From assembly GCF_001411555.2 (NCBI RefSeq), contig NC_049902.1, positions 15,092,741 to 15,156,740 of the forward strand: a stretch of DNA of 64,000 bases. The letters run 5' to 3'. A program made the translations under genes and the position numbers. Below, piece after piece: positions 48,932 to 60,193 of the stretch (the first letter of the stretch is position 1; the number at the start of each line of letters is the position of its first letter). Below the pieces are notes generated by a model. The model did not search any database, was not told the origin of the DNA, and saw nothing but the letters and a program-made list of their open reading frames with translations. The stretch is from Juglans regia (lineage: Eukaryota > Streptophyta > Magnoliopsida > Fagales > Juglandaceae).

Positions 48932-51104
48932 CGTGACACCGGGATGATGACCACACAGATCATGCACCCCAACGAACAGTGCTCAGAGTGTGTACAACAT
49001 GAAATAAGTGTATAAAATAATAATTGCAACGGAGAAATAAAAAGGTCTTTCTTTATTAAGTACCAGAATTTGTTTAAAAACAAAAAAGTAACTTTACAAG
49101 GATTAAACAGTCATCCGACAAATAAAGTAAATACAGAAAATAACATAGGGGAAACAAATCCCATAATGCTGAACAGTAATTCAGCAAGTTAAACCTCTGG
49201 CGGAGCTGATTCCTCAGGTTCATACTCAGGCTCTGTGTCAGATTCCACGAAACCATAAAACAGAACCGTAGGGTAAAACACCACCATGAGATTATGACAT
49301 CTCAGTACATAATTAACCGAAATAACATCCAAGAGATATATAAAAGTAACACGCGTCCCCATATGCACATAATCCACATAAAATAATACCAAATATATTT
49401 ATTCCCAAAATACCCTTTTTAACCACTTACACCAAAAGTCCCATTTTGGTCCAATCAGAATTATTAGTCAATAAGCATGCGCCACGGTCTCCCCTAGGGA
49501 CCGCCCGCATGACCTTGCTCTCATCGTCACATCACGGGTAACATCCGTGCATGAGACTTCGTAACGAGTGATGCTCAGTTCTGCACTTAGCACGTACGTG
49601 GCCGAGCATCCTCTAACCTCGCCAGCCAAAGGTCACGGAATTGGTACGGGAGCGTTACCGTCTCGTCCGTTCCCGTCATTGCCCTGCGACAACTCAGGGG
49701 ACGTCACGTCAGTCTGTTTCGCTCTCGAGTGACCAGAGGAGCTCCACTGATATAATGCCTCATCTCGGCTTTGGGTCATGATACACACGCACCCACATGC
49801 TCAGTCACAATTACAAACAGACCACGTAATATCACAGCACATTTTTTAATAAAAATATAAATATGCATTTCAATAATCTTAACAAGAATATAAAATTTAA
49901 TAACTCGTTTACATAAAAATATTCCTTTATTTACAATTTCACAATTTTATAATACAAATAAAATCCCGTCCTCCAAACCGATCCAAGGCCCAATTCCAAC
50001 AACCACAATTCATAGCCCAAAATTTCAAAGTTTACAAATGATAAATACAACAATAATATTTAAACGAGAAAATTACATACACACGATGAATGGAAAAATT
50101 CTGAAAGATCACTCGAAAAGTCATTGCTCAAGTTGGTGGCACACGGTAGCACACGGTAGAAACACTGCCAAATCAACCTCAAGCTTTTCGGATTTAAACA
50201 CCTAAACTCACCATTTCCGAACCAATATACACTCGAAAAAACTTACACAACTACTCAAGTTCACTCCAAAATTTCACAGACAAAACACTCAATCGGAATC
50301 CCCAAATCATGAGAAGCCGTGGCCTATTTATAGGCCAAATGTGGCGGTTTGCATGGCGTGCTTGTCGCACAGAGGAAGAAGAAAATAACAGTAGCATGCC
50401 GTGGAGAAATGGAAGACTTCTCGCAGACGTGTGGCACAGCGGCACACACGGAAGTCATGCACAATGCCACCGAGGAGCTTGCGGAAGGAGGTGGTGGCCA
50501 TGCGAAGCCACGGCTTGACAGCGAGCCCTCGGGTGCATGCTGAACAACACGAGAGAAAGATGTAAGGTGGAGGTGGCTCACGGCTGAGATGCGTGACCAT
50601 GTGCTTTCGGCGTCGGCAGCAGCTGTGTGGAAGATGGAGCTCGATGGAAAGAGAAGAAATGAAGAAGAAGGAGGAAGAAGAAGCAGCAGCATGCAGTGCA
50701 CGAAGAGAAGAAGATGGAGCCCTAGCTCCATCAAAACGACGCCGTTTGGGTTAGTGGGGGGCTGGGTTCTCACGGGCTGGGCTGGGGCTTCGGGCTGGGC
50801 CTGGTCAACGGGTTGGGCCTCTCTTGCACACGAGCTGGGATAAAAAACTGGGTTGGGTTTTAAATAAAAACACACACACACACAAGGCCCAGTAAATTAA
50901 AACAACAAAATAATAAGCCCAAACAAAAACACAAGCCCAAATAAAATAACACACTTGTTAAAAAAAAAAACAACAAAAATAAAATACCAAAACAATTAAA
51001 ATAACAAATAACATAATTAACTAACACATTAATTAAAATAACAAAATAACACCTCAAATAATAAATAATAAAAAATACGGATTAAAATACAAGCAAAACT
51101 AGAT
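48932..51104 (-). mobile_element. Reverse long LTR I inside H
   Basis: The start TGACACCGGGATGATGACC and later landmarks parallel the reverse family order: TGCAACGGAGAAATAAAAAG (49025-49044), CAGCAAGTTAAACCTCTGGC (49182-49201), a GCTCCACTGATATAATGCCT block (49741-49760) and TTGGGTCATGATAC (49782). The right end is probably ATCTCACA at about 51104. At 50860-50884 lies a CA microsatellite. No target duplication is convincing and the exact ends are approximate. About 2.2 kb long, without transposon protein motifs. Confidence 0.5.
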
Positions 51105-51311
51105 ATCTCACACCCCGCCATGTACGACCATTTCGATGTCATCGACTGTGACGATCAGCGAGCAATGCATGGGTTATACTATCGATAGTATAACCCTCTA
51201 TCCCTCGTTATTTATGTTAAATGTTAGTTGGTTGGTTAAATGGTGGATTGTGCTGTGAAGTGTGGTTGTGGAGTATGTAATGTATTGGTGATGTGGCATG
51301 TAGAATGGGAA

Positions 51312-51470
51312 GAGTACACGCTGAGTGTACTCTGTGTGTGGCGTAGTGTGTATGAAGGGAGTACACGAAAAGTGTGCTCCATGTGATGGAGTGATGCACC
51401 ATATGGCGTGTACGCCATAGTGGTGATGTGGCGTAGCGTGTGAGAATGGAGTATACGTGGAGTGTACTCC
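51312..51470 (+). repeat. Three hairpin repeats in LTR H
   Basis: Inverted repeats GAGTACAC/GTGTACTC (51312-51332), GGAGTACAC/GTGTGCTCC (51359-51380) and GGAGTATAC/GTGTACTCC (51448-51470) are embedded in diverged tandem units containing TGTGGCGTGT. This parallels the hairpin array of the A/B/C/D family. Confidence 0.75.
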
Positions 51471-53874
51471 AAGAGGTGCAAGGACACACCATGTGGCGTG
51501 TCGTAGAGATAAGGATGGTTGTGTGGTTGATGGGCGTAGAGCATGGTGAGTAGTGTCAGGAACTGTGAAACAGTGTCCTGAAGTAGCTGTAATGTGGCCT
51601 GTAGTCTGAGGTGACAAGTGTCACCGTAATTGACTTATGACTGGGAGTATGGGTGAAGTAGTAGAACGAGTGTACGAATGCGCAACGGAAGCTTGACTGG
51701 GGAATGTCACGAAGTGACACAGTTACCAGCAGTCATGCTTATGATAGGCGAGGAGTTGGCGTAGGAATGGCGCAGTGGGATCGTGACGAGATGTCACAAT
51801 GTGATAGGAGTACATGAGGAACTGTACTTGTGATGAGTGAGTAGTTGGCATAAGAATGGCATAGTGGGATGTCAGGTGATGTGACAAGGTCACGATGTAG
51901 CTTGGGAATAGTCTTGAGTTGTATGACGTGATGTAAGGCATGGTTGTGAATGGAGTCTTGTCATGTTAAGTATTGGGATGAACTGTCAAAAGGGACGGGT
52001 AGCATGAAGAGTCATGCTAGCTGGGTTATGAGAAGGTTGGTATCGGAGTATGGCCCTTGTCCCTACGAGCAGGTGATCAACATGTTATATGTTGGTCTCA
52101 GGTGATAAAGGGGTAAGGTACATGCGTAATCTGGTTAGAGACATGTGCCGGATGAATTCACCATATGTAATGAGTAATCTGTCCTGAGCACAGTTACACG
52201 GTGATTAAGCCTCAGATTTGGCTTAGAGCCGTGTAGCTTGTATGGATGGGAATGAGGATTTAGTATGGACTAAGATGCATAGAGGCAGTGACGGGTGTAT
52301 TGTTAGGATTGGGATTTGTGATTCCGTCGGTCGGAATCATGCATCGGAATGTGGTTAACAGGAAAAGTAAGACGAATGTCTTAGTGTCTTAATCCTAAGA
52401 TGATTCACTTTAGGGGATGATTACTCTAAGTAGAACGTCAAGTTTGGAAAAGATAGTAGTGACCGTAAGTGGTTCCCGAAGGCGTTAGCATAGTAAAGGG
52501 CATGTAAGAGCACGGGATAGAAGGAGAGTGTTCTGAGTGAAGTGTAGCTCTATTTATAGTTAAGTTGCTTATGCATTAGATAGAGAATGACGTCAAGGTT
52601 ATGTGTATACATGTAGGTTGCCATCTGACACACACATGAATGGATTGCATGGTATGAAAGTAGCATGAAGTCCAGGTAAGTATTGCATTCATACTCTTCT
52701 AGAGTTTTTCTAAAATATACGAAAATGAAAACGAAACACTATTCTTTTACGATGCCTTACGAAACGATATTTTTACGAAAGCATGTTAAGTGTTTAAAGG
52801 TATACGTATGTACGGCCCTCCTTGGCAGCCCCTTTTTACCCATCCAAAAGTATTAATTGTACGCATGTGAATGGATGACCATACGCAGTATCTATTATGT
52901 ATCTTCCACAAAAATGCATGTTATGAAAGACGATTTTCGAGCTTATGCCCCAAACAATGTTTTTCTCATGAAATGATGTTTTCTCATGAAAATGAATGTT
53001 TTCTCATAAAAGAACTATTAAATGAAAAGGACTGAAATGAAAGGACTGAACTGAAAGAATGGACAGAACGTTTAATGTATGAAAATACGTAACGGCCATA
53101 TGAATGAATGGAAAGGGTACCAATGAATGGGCCGATTGCAATGCCGAGTAAGTAGTACTGGTAGTGCACCCAGTGCTGCCCCTGACTGAAAAGGGATTCC
53201 CAACCCATGGCCACGGGGGGAGTCCAGGTCCGAAGGAAGACCGTTAACCCCAACACACGGGACGTAACAGTGTGTACCGGATAATGAAAGTGATAAGAAA
53301 GAATGGATGAATGCATGAACGCATGAATGCATGAACACATGAATGCATGAACTCTTTAAGAAATGAAGGTACTAACGGGAGACACGTTTTACGAAAAGAA
53401 AGCCCCTTTTAAAAGAAAAACTCCAGCCAGTGATTTTTTCAAAAGAACGCACGTATGCATGTACGTATAGTATGTATGAATGATGAATGCATGAATGAAA
53501 ACCTATGTTGGTATATTTTAACTGTATAAAGTAATGCTTACGAGTCATCGACTCATTTTAGTTTTTATGTATGTGCCTCCCCCCCGCCCATAGGGAATGA
53601 ATGAACAGTACGCATCAGGACGGACACGGCCCATGGGGAAGAGCACGGAAGTCTAGGCATGAGCGTTTAAATGTATGAGATGCCTTTTTATTGTTAAAAT
53701 TGATATTTTCTGCTGTAAACCTCTTTTATTCGCAACGTACATTTTATTTTATAGCGTAGAGTCATGCACCTTGGGTATGGAAGCAAAAAGTTTTAAATAG
53801 AATGGTAATTCTCATCATCCTTTCTAAAATCATTTTATAAAATATCCCACATCAAGGACGGGTGTTACATGGTA

Positions 53875-54542
53875 CGACCTTGTTCTCGGACCCGTGGTGC
53901 CCATCGAATGGGTGAGGAATCATTTATGGCAATCATTTTTTAGAGATAAACGATGGTTGCAGCACCTAAATGTGGTGGTCTCTCGGTGGGTTTTCCTGGC
54001 TTTCGGCATGTCCTATATGTAGGGAGCTTGGGGCAATGAAAGGGGAAAAGACCATGCAGCTGCAATCATTGAGTGATGGGTAAAAGAACAGGGGAGATTC
54101 GCACGGCTAGCTCCACAAAGGTTAGGTGCAGAGTCTTCAATTCTTGGAGATCCGATTTCGAGGCCTCGTTCGAAAGCCAACTCACACGACAACACTATTG
54201 TGTAGAAGAGGATGCATGCGAAAGGGCAACACAAGAGAAATGGGATCGAAATCTGAAAGAAAGATGGAATCGAAAGGAGGGGGATGGAGGAAGATTCACA
54301 TGGAAATATTGATCAGTGAAATGCAAAGAACGAGTTAGACTTGAGAGATGTTAAAGAAGATTCTGCGGGTAGGTTTCACCATCAATGAACAGTTCTAAGG
54401 TAAGGAAGAGAACAAGTGAGAACTATGAGATGAAAACCAATAGTCCAAAAGTGAGTGTTTCTTTTAGCAAAACATATGACCGTACGAAAACTCTAAGATG
54501 TTGTCAAAGTTTTGGGTTTTATCCCTGAAAGCAAACGAGGCC
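53875..54542. other. Harbinger right terminal region
   Basis: Noncoding DNA from the H insertion to the right terminal inverted repeat (54523-54542). No coding motif is recognised in either strand. Confidence 0.55.
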
Positions 54543-54545
54543 TAA

Positions 54546-56306
54546 TTGATGTTCCTTATTTTTAATCTAACATAAATAAAGAAGTAAAGAAAATCTGGAA
54601 AGAAAAAGATTAGATCAAACAAAAATAGAAACAATTGATCCGTTAATTCTTTTCAGCAACTAAAGAGTGAGGGAGTGGCCAAAATACCATAACTTCCTGT
54701 GAAAGACTAGAGATAGTATTCCTCTTCAAAGTTCTAGGAAGCTACACCTTTATATATAAAAAAAAAAAAAAAAATGGGGGAATAGACAATGTCATAGAGA
54801 AGGAAGACGTACGTGGGTTCTAGAAATCTTGAGAAAGAGCAATAAAAATAAACCCACTATGAAATCAAAGCTAAAGAAAATGGAAAGGGAGAAGACGATG
54901 GCTATTTCAAAACCAATGGAACTTGGTGGTTGTATGAATGGTGTGGTATTATGTGGCGACGAAACTTCACCATCGTTCGATAGTAGTGGCAACGAAACTT
55001 GGTGTCGTGCGGTGGTTTGGAGTTTTGCTACGGGCTCACAAAGTAAAACACTCTGTTGAACGTGTTTTTTTTTTCTTTTTCTTTCTCTTATGTGGATATT
55101 ATCAGCTGTGATGAGTCTCATAAACTTATCATATGAAATGCTGACATGGCGAGCTTTTATTAGAGGCTATTAAAGCCCTAGGAACGGAACATTGTTCCAA
55201 AGAGGAACTAAAGAAGTAAATCTCAAGAAATAAAACTATATGTTTCATATTCAAGTTCTAAAATTGATCTAAGCATTTAATCCAAGATCACATGTCAAAT
55301 ATTCCATAAAAACATCAAGTATACTCGTGAGCTTCAAATCATGCCTAAACCAAACCTTTTCATGCACAACATGCTTCCAATCAAATATTTAAACCAAATC
55401 TATTAAAAAAAAGATTCTTAACACCTAAATGAAAGTCGTAAGAACATCATATAAGAATCGCATAGCCATTGGACTAGTTTTCTAGAACCAAAAGTCACCA
55501 TAACCTCAAAATAGAAATTGTTTTGTGTGTTGCAATTTCATCCTTAAAGAAAATGTGTATTACTCTTTAATAAAAATGCTATCATGCTTTGGCTCAACTC
55601 ATAACATGTATAAAAATGTGCTAGAATTTCATCATATCAATATCAACTCCTAACTTTAACAAGAAGTTCATTTAAATACCAATATCTCCTCATATCAATA
55701 TCACCTTTGGCTCAACTGTCGTCTAATATGACCTCTGTATGTTCAAACTCACTTTTCACCAATCAATACTCCATGAAAAACTACACAAAATACATCAATG
55801 GAAACAATAATTAAAGAGGAACAATTCATATGCAGTAAGTTTCTTGAGAATAGACTTACAAAGGATTCAAAAATTAGAGCAAAATCACCTAGAAAAACTA
55901 CCAGAAACTTTTGTCCGAATTCTCTTCAAGAAAGTGAAAGGAAAGTGACCAGGTGAAAGGGCTGCATGGACGTCTTTAATAGGAGGAGAGGGCTTATGGA
56001 GGATGAGTAAATGACCATTTGATGGGGGGTTTTGCAGCCAATACAATGGGCAACTCAACCCATGGTATTCAACTATTTGTGCTGAGTGGTGCGGTGGTTT
56101 GACCTCCCATCCATGCACTATTAAGACTGACATGTCGGCATAGGAAAACCTAGTGAGGTGGGGGAAACTTTCTCAAGAAACCATGCATTGGTGGTGCTTT
56201 TTGAGGGGTCATAACCGAATGAGCCTCACTTTAGGGTTTAAAGAGGGTTCGTTTAGTGTTTTGGTTTCTAGCAAGCCCAATTCTAATTTTTCTTGGTCCA
56301 ATGAAA
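54546..56306 (-). mobile_element. Long LTR K, third segment
   Basis: From about 55200 onward it follows C in reverse at low identity, for example the ACTTACAAAGGATTCAAAAA block (55854-55873; C 41289), then CACTTTAGGGTTTAAAGAGG and AGCAAGCCCAATTCTAATTT (56228-56290; C 41680-41740). The first 600 bp (54546-55150) include a poly-A run at 54759-54774 and have no clear counterpart in C. No gene is supported. Confidence 0.5.
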
Positions 56307-57210
56307 TTAACAATGATAGGCACCAAGATGGATCTAGTCTTAAAGATCATTTACAAGTTCTAGATGTGCCAATTACAAGGTCAAGACCCAAGAAGATCAA
56401 GGAGGCAATGGAATGATTGGTGCAATCCACTTGGGATGGAGCTAGCAAGACTCCAACACTCAAGATGGGCTTCAAAGAAGGAGATCCAGTTTTGATCCAC
56501 TTGATACAAGCTATGAAAGACAGGAGCTAGAGTTATTGTTTAGACCTTGTTTAATCTATTAAAAGGGCTTATTTTATTAGTTATAGGACTTAGTCTAGAA
56601 TAATGGGGTTTGAGGATGTTTGGCCCATATATGTTTTATGTTTTATGAACTAGGGTTTCAAGAGAAGTTTTTAAGGGTAGTTTAGGGGTTGTTTTAATTT
56701 GCAGCTAGGGTTTCTTTTGGGAATGCCTTGTATTTCGCCCAAAGGTATTTTGGGAAATGATTTTATGTTAACCTAGGGTTTTTCGGGGATTGAGATATAT
56801 AAATTACTGTAGCCGCAATACTATTTATTCAGGAGTATTTTTGGAAGATGAGGATTTATTTTGACTAAGATAATTAGGTTTTGGTTTAGATATTCTTTGT
56901 AGCCTCATTTTAAGGAGTTTATGAAATTTGATAAATTTATTCATTATGAGTTGAGTTTATCTCCTCTTGTTCTTGAATGAACTTTTGAACTTATCAAAGG
57001 CAAATCACAACCTTTGTGGCGTTCTTTCTTATAATTTAGGTTCTTGAGACAAGTTCTTTAACGAGTCTAGATTTTCATACAATCTAAGTTCTTGAAACGA
57101 GTTCCTCAACGGATTTAAATTTTCCATTGGCTTGATTTTGGGTTTCTTGGGTGAGTTTTCAAATTGATTGTAGATTTAAGGGATTTCAGATCCATCGGGT
57201 TCATATCAAC
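56307..57210 (+). mobile_element. Gypsy-type polyprotein tail and LTR fragment inserted in K
   Basis: The alignment of K to C breaks at about 56306 and resumes at about 57211. The inserted DNA begins with the end of a Ty3/gypsy polyprotein: DVPITRSRPKKIKEAM (about 56361-56408) is a variant of the common (M)TRxRAKK(I/F)xEAL tail, with an in-frame TGA at 56414 and a final stop at 56528. LTR-like DNA follows (TTGTTTAGACCTTGTTTAAT at 56535-56554, TGTAGCCGCAATAC near 56810). Most of the element is missing. Clade is uncertain. Confidence 0.55.
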
Positions 57211-58042
57211 CAAATATAAAAGAATAAATGAGGGTGTAATAGCATGTGAAAGAGATTTAATCAAGTAATTAATCACTTAAAGTAAAACTAGTCATTTAGG
57301 GTTTTGACATCCATCATGGTTTTAGGGTTTCAATTGAATCTCAAACATTTGGGGTTTCGCTAGGGTTGAAACCATCTTTTGGTTAGCCACAAAGTATTTA
57401 GTTGGATGGATAGTGTTTGACTTAGGTGGCATGATCACAATGCTTAATTTTCCTTCCATTCATTCACATTTTCATCTCATATTTTTTGTTAGTACGAAAT
57501 GTCTGACACTACTCATCGAAGGTGGCTAGGATCTTGCAAAGTGTCCACTAAAAATTCTCCAAGGCTATTTTGGACAAGATCATTCAGTGATTTGACAATC
57601 ATCTAGACCGGGTGCCACATGGCGCTATCCAGGGAGTTACCATTCACCCAAAAATGACGAAAATAAACATTACACTATAAAATTTTAAATGATCATACGA
57701 GTCATTGGTGCAATTCATTTCGCAAATTTGACTCATAAGTGCCTCGATTAAATTGAAAGACATTTCTAGGGCACTTTTCATACGAAAAATGAAACGTATT
57801 ATTGCACCATAAAATCCTAAATATTCAACTAAAACTAATGTTATAATTCATTTCTCAATTTCATACTCCTAGGTACCTTAAAGAATTAAAACAACACTTC
57901 TGTCACCATAGCAGGTAAAAAACCGACAAAGCTCACAGATTAAAACTTAAGCGGTCGCTAGATTCTTGAAATCTTTTTGGGATTTCACGACGCTCCTAAG
58001 GCCGACAGAAATTGATCCACTGAACTTCTGGCTGGCTGTTAC
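57211..58042 (-). mobile_element. Long LTR K, final segment
   Basis: It follows C (about 41775-42618) to the end: TTTAATCAAGTAATTAATCA, GGGTTTCGCTAGGGTTGAAA, CCTAAATATTCAACTAAAAC and finally CTTCTGGCTGGCTGTTACA at 58042, the family terminus. The next bases are LINE-derived, so K probably inserted into that LINE. No left-hand duplication survives to prove this. Confidence 0.65.
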
Positions 58043-58309
58043 AAACAAAATGAAAATATGATTCACTGGATTAGTTGGGCAAGATGTGTAAACTGAAAGA
58101 AGGGGGAAGGTTTGGGTTTTAACGATCTCAAAACCATTAACATAGTAGTTTTGGCTAAACATGGTTGGCGAATAATGCAAGAGGAGAACACTCTATTGTA
58201 TAGGAACTTTAAGGCTAAATATTTCCCAAAGGAGAGCTTTGCAAACTCTTTGTTTGGGAAAGAATTCTTCATATGTCTAGAGAGGAATTTGAGAAGCAAA
58301 AAAGGAGTT
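58043..58309 (+). pseudogene. LINE (L1-type) ORF2 fragment
   Basis: ORF2 of plant L1 LINEs is an endonuclease-reverse transcriptase used for target-primed integration. This short piece shows the conserved block C-terminal to the RT domain: WISWARCV, then KKGEGLGFNDLK, NIVVLAKHGWRIM, LLYRNFKAKYFP and SFANS. One stop (TGA after CVN) interrupts the frame near 58090. The fragment is cut on the left by LTR K and on the right by Athila copy 2, whose LTR starts at 58310. Confidence 0.8.
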
Positions 58310-58811
58310 TGTTCGTGCAAAAATATAATCTGCAAGTGCACAACATCGTAATAAGTAGTAAAGTGTTTTAAAGAAAATGGTTATCAAACCCACAGGGAAT
58401 AATTATGCTATTGAGTATTGAAATTGACTAAATAAATTACTATTTGGAAAACCGAAATTTGAATAATGGTTTATCTAAATTAAACTGAAGAAAAGAACAT
58501 TAAAATTAAGATTTTAAAAATAATAAAAATTAATCTAGAGCATTTGACTTCACCTAACAAATCCCACACAATTTATTCTCCCTTGTTATAGAATCTTAAT
58601 TATCCTATGTTGATGATAAAAATCCCTTGACTATTCAATATTTTCTCTAGAACAATACCAAAAATGTCTCCAACTAATAACTCCATATCTCTATGTGAAT
58701 TTAACTAATTAGAGACTCATTAAGTTTTTTAGATTTTCTTGAAAATCACACTAGTCGCATTAAAGCATATTTGCTTTCGCTCAACTAATAGTGTCTAATC
58801 CTAGAGCTTTA

Positions 58812-60189
58812 GGCTGTGTTTGGGTAATCAAGTATCCTCAACACTTTCCAAGTATTTTCGTACTTTTGAAAATACTTCACATACCAAACAAATTAAAATA
58901 TTCTCAATGGGACCCACAAACTCACTTCAATCTCTACTCATAACTATTCACAAACATTCTATAATACTTATCATTATTATATATAAATAAAAAATAAAAT
59001 CACTATAATATTTATCACTATTAAATATATAGAAAAAAATTATTATAATATATAAATAAATCACTATAATATATAAATAAAAAATATTTATCAATGTTAT
59101 ATATAAATAAAAAATAAAATCATTATAATATATAAATAAAAAATAAAATGATTATAATATATAAATAAAAAATAAATCACTATAATATATAAATAAAAAA
59201 TATTTATCACTATTATATATAAATAAAAAATAAAATCGCTATAATATATAAATAAAAAATAAAATCACTATAATATATAAATAAAAAATAAAATCACTAT
59301 AATATATAAATAAAAACTAAAATCACTATAATATATAAATAAAAAATAAAATCACTATAATATATAAATAAAAAATAAAATCACTATAATATATAAATAA
59401 AAAATATTTATCACTATTATATATAAATAAAAAATAAAATCGCTATAATATATAAATAAAAAAAGAAAATCGCTATAATATTTATCACTATTAAATATAA
59501 ATAAAAAATAAAATCATTATAATATATAAATAAAAATAAAAAATAAAATCACAATAATATATAAATAAAAAATAAAATCACTATAATATATAAATAAAAA
59601 AATAAAATCACTATAATATTTATCACTATAATATATAAATAAAAAATAAAATCATTATAATATATAAATAAAAAATAAAATCACTAAAATATATAAATAA
59701 AAATAAAACCACTATTATATATAAATAAAAATAAAATACTATAATATTTATCACTATTATATATAAATTAAAAATAAAATCACTATAATATATAAATAAA
59801 AAATAACATTACTATAATATTTATAACTATTATATATATAAATAAAATCATTATAATATTTATCACAATTATATATAAATTAAAAATAAAATCATTATAA
59901 TATTTATCATTATTATATATAAAGTAAAATAAAATCACTACAATATTTATTAATATTAAAAAATCACTATAATAAAATCATTATTATATTTATTACTAAA
60001 AATAAAATCACTATAATATTTATGGGACCCACACATTTTTCAACTATCTACTCAAAAGTTAACAACTCAACATACTTTACACATCCAAACAACTCAAAAT
60101 ACTCTCAATGGGACCCACAAACTCACTTTAATCTCTACTCATAACTATTCACAAACATTCTCAACACTTCTCACTACCCAAACGTACCC
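58812..60189. mobile_element. Harbinger/Tourist-like MITE enlarged by minisatellite
   Basis: Terminal repeats GGCTGTGTTTGGGTA (left) and GGGTACGTTTGGGTA (right, reverse complement) match at 12 of 15. TTTA flanks both sides (58808-58811, 60190-60193), compatible with the TTA duplication of this superfamily. Subterminal words CAATGGGACCCACAAACTCA appear at both ends in direct orientation. No transposase is encoded. Confidence 0.7.
58969..60020. repeat. About 1 kb of 29-bp AT-rich tandem repeats
   Basis: Units of the form AAAATCACTATAATATATAA followed by ATAAAAAAT (29 bp) repeat some 35 times, with variants containing TATTTATCACTATTATATAT. The array has almost no G or C. Confidence 0.9.
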
Positions 60190-60193
60190 TTTA

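Larger units (their letters stand above)
47540..53869 (+). mobile_element. Long solo LTR H, split by I
   Basis: It starts TGTAACACCCCACTCATTCC and ends CATCAAGGACGGGTGTTACA. The TGGTA duplication is perfect (47535-47539 and 53870-53874). A C-rich domain (48150-48910) follows the promoter-like TTAAATA at 48149. Hairpin repeats lie at 51312-51470 and the stem-loop GAGTC-ATC-GACTC at 53542-53554. Reverse element I (about 48932-51104) interrupts it, leaving about 4.15 kb of H. There is no gag or pol. Confidence 0.8.
32487..54542 (-). mobile_element. PIF/Harbinger DNA transposon, split by nested LTRs
   Basis: The left terminus GGGCTAGTTTGCTTTCAGGG and the reverse complement of the right terminus GGCCTCGTTTGCTTTCAGGG agree at 18 of 20 bases. 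The 3-bp flank TAA is present on both sides (32484-32486 and 54543-54545). Both are hallmarks of PIF/Harbinger. Inside, on the minus strand, lie a transposase relic (42711-43324) and a Myb/SANT-like protein relic (44473-45500), the two-gene plan of this superfamily. Removing nested C and H leaves about 6.2 kb, a normal size for an autonomous plant Harbinger. Confidence 0.85.

Noticed and set aside
54829..55059. 76-codon plus-strand frame in LTR K
   Set aside because: No known motif, a Lys-rich start and no supporting context. It may be chance.
58969..60020. CRISPR, centromeric or satellite array
   Set aside because: The AT-only 29-bp units are confined within a MITE with its own ends and duplication. 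There is no spacer structure and no evidence of a larger satellite block.
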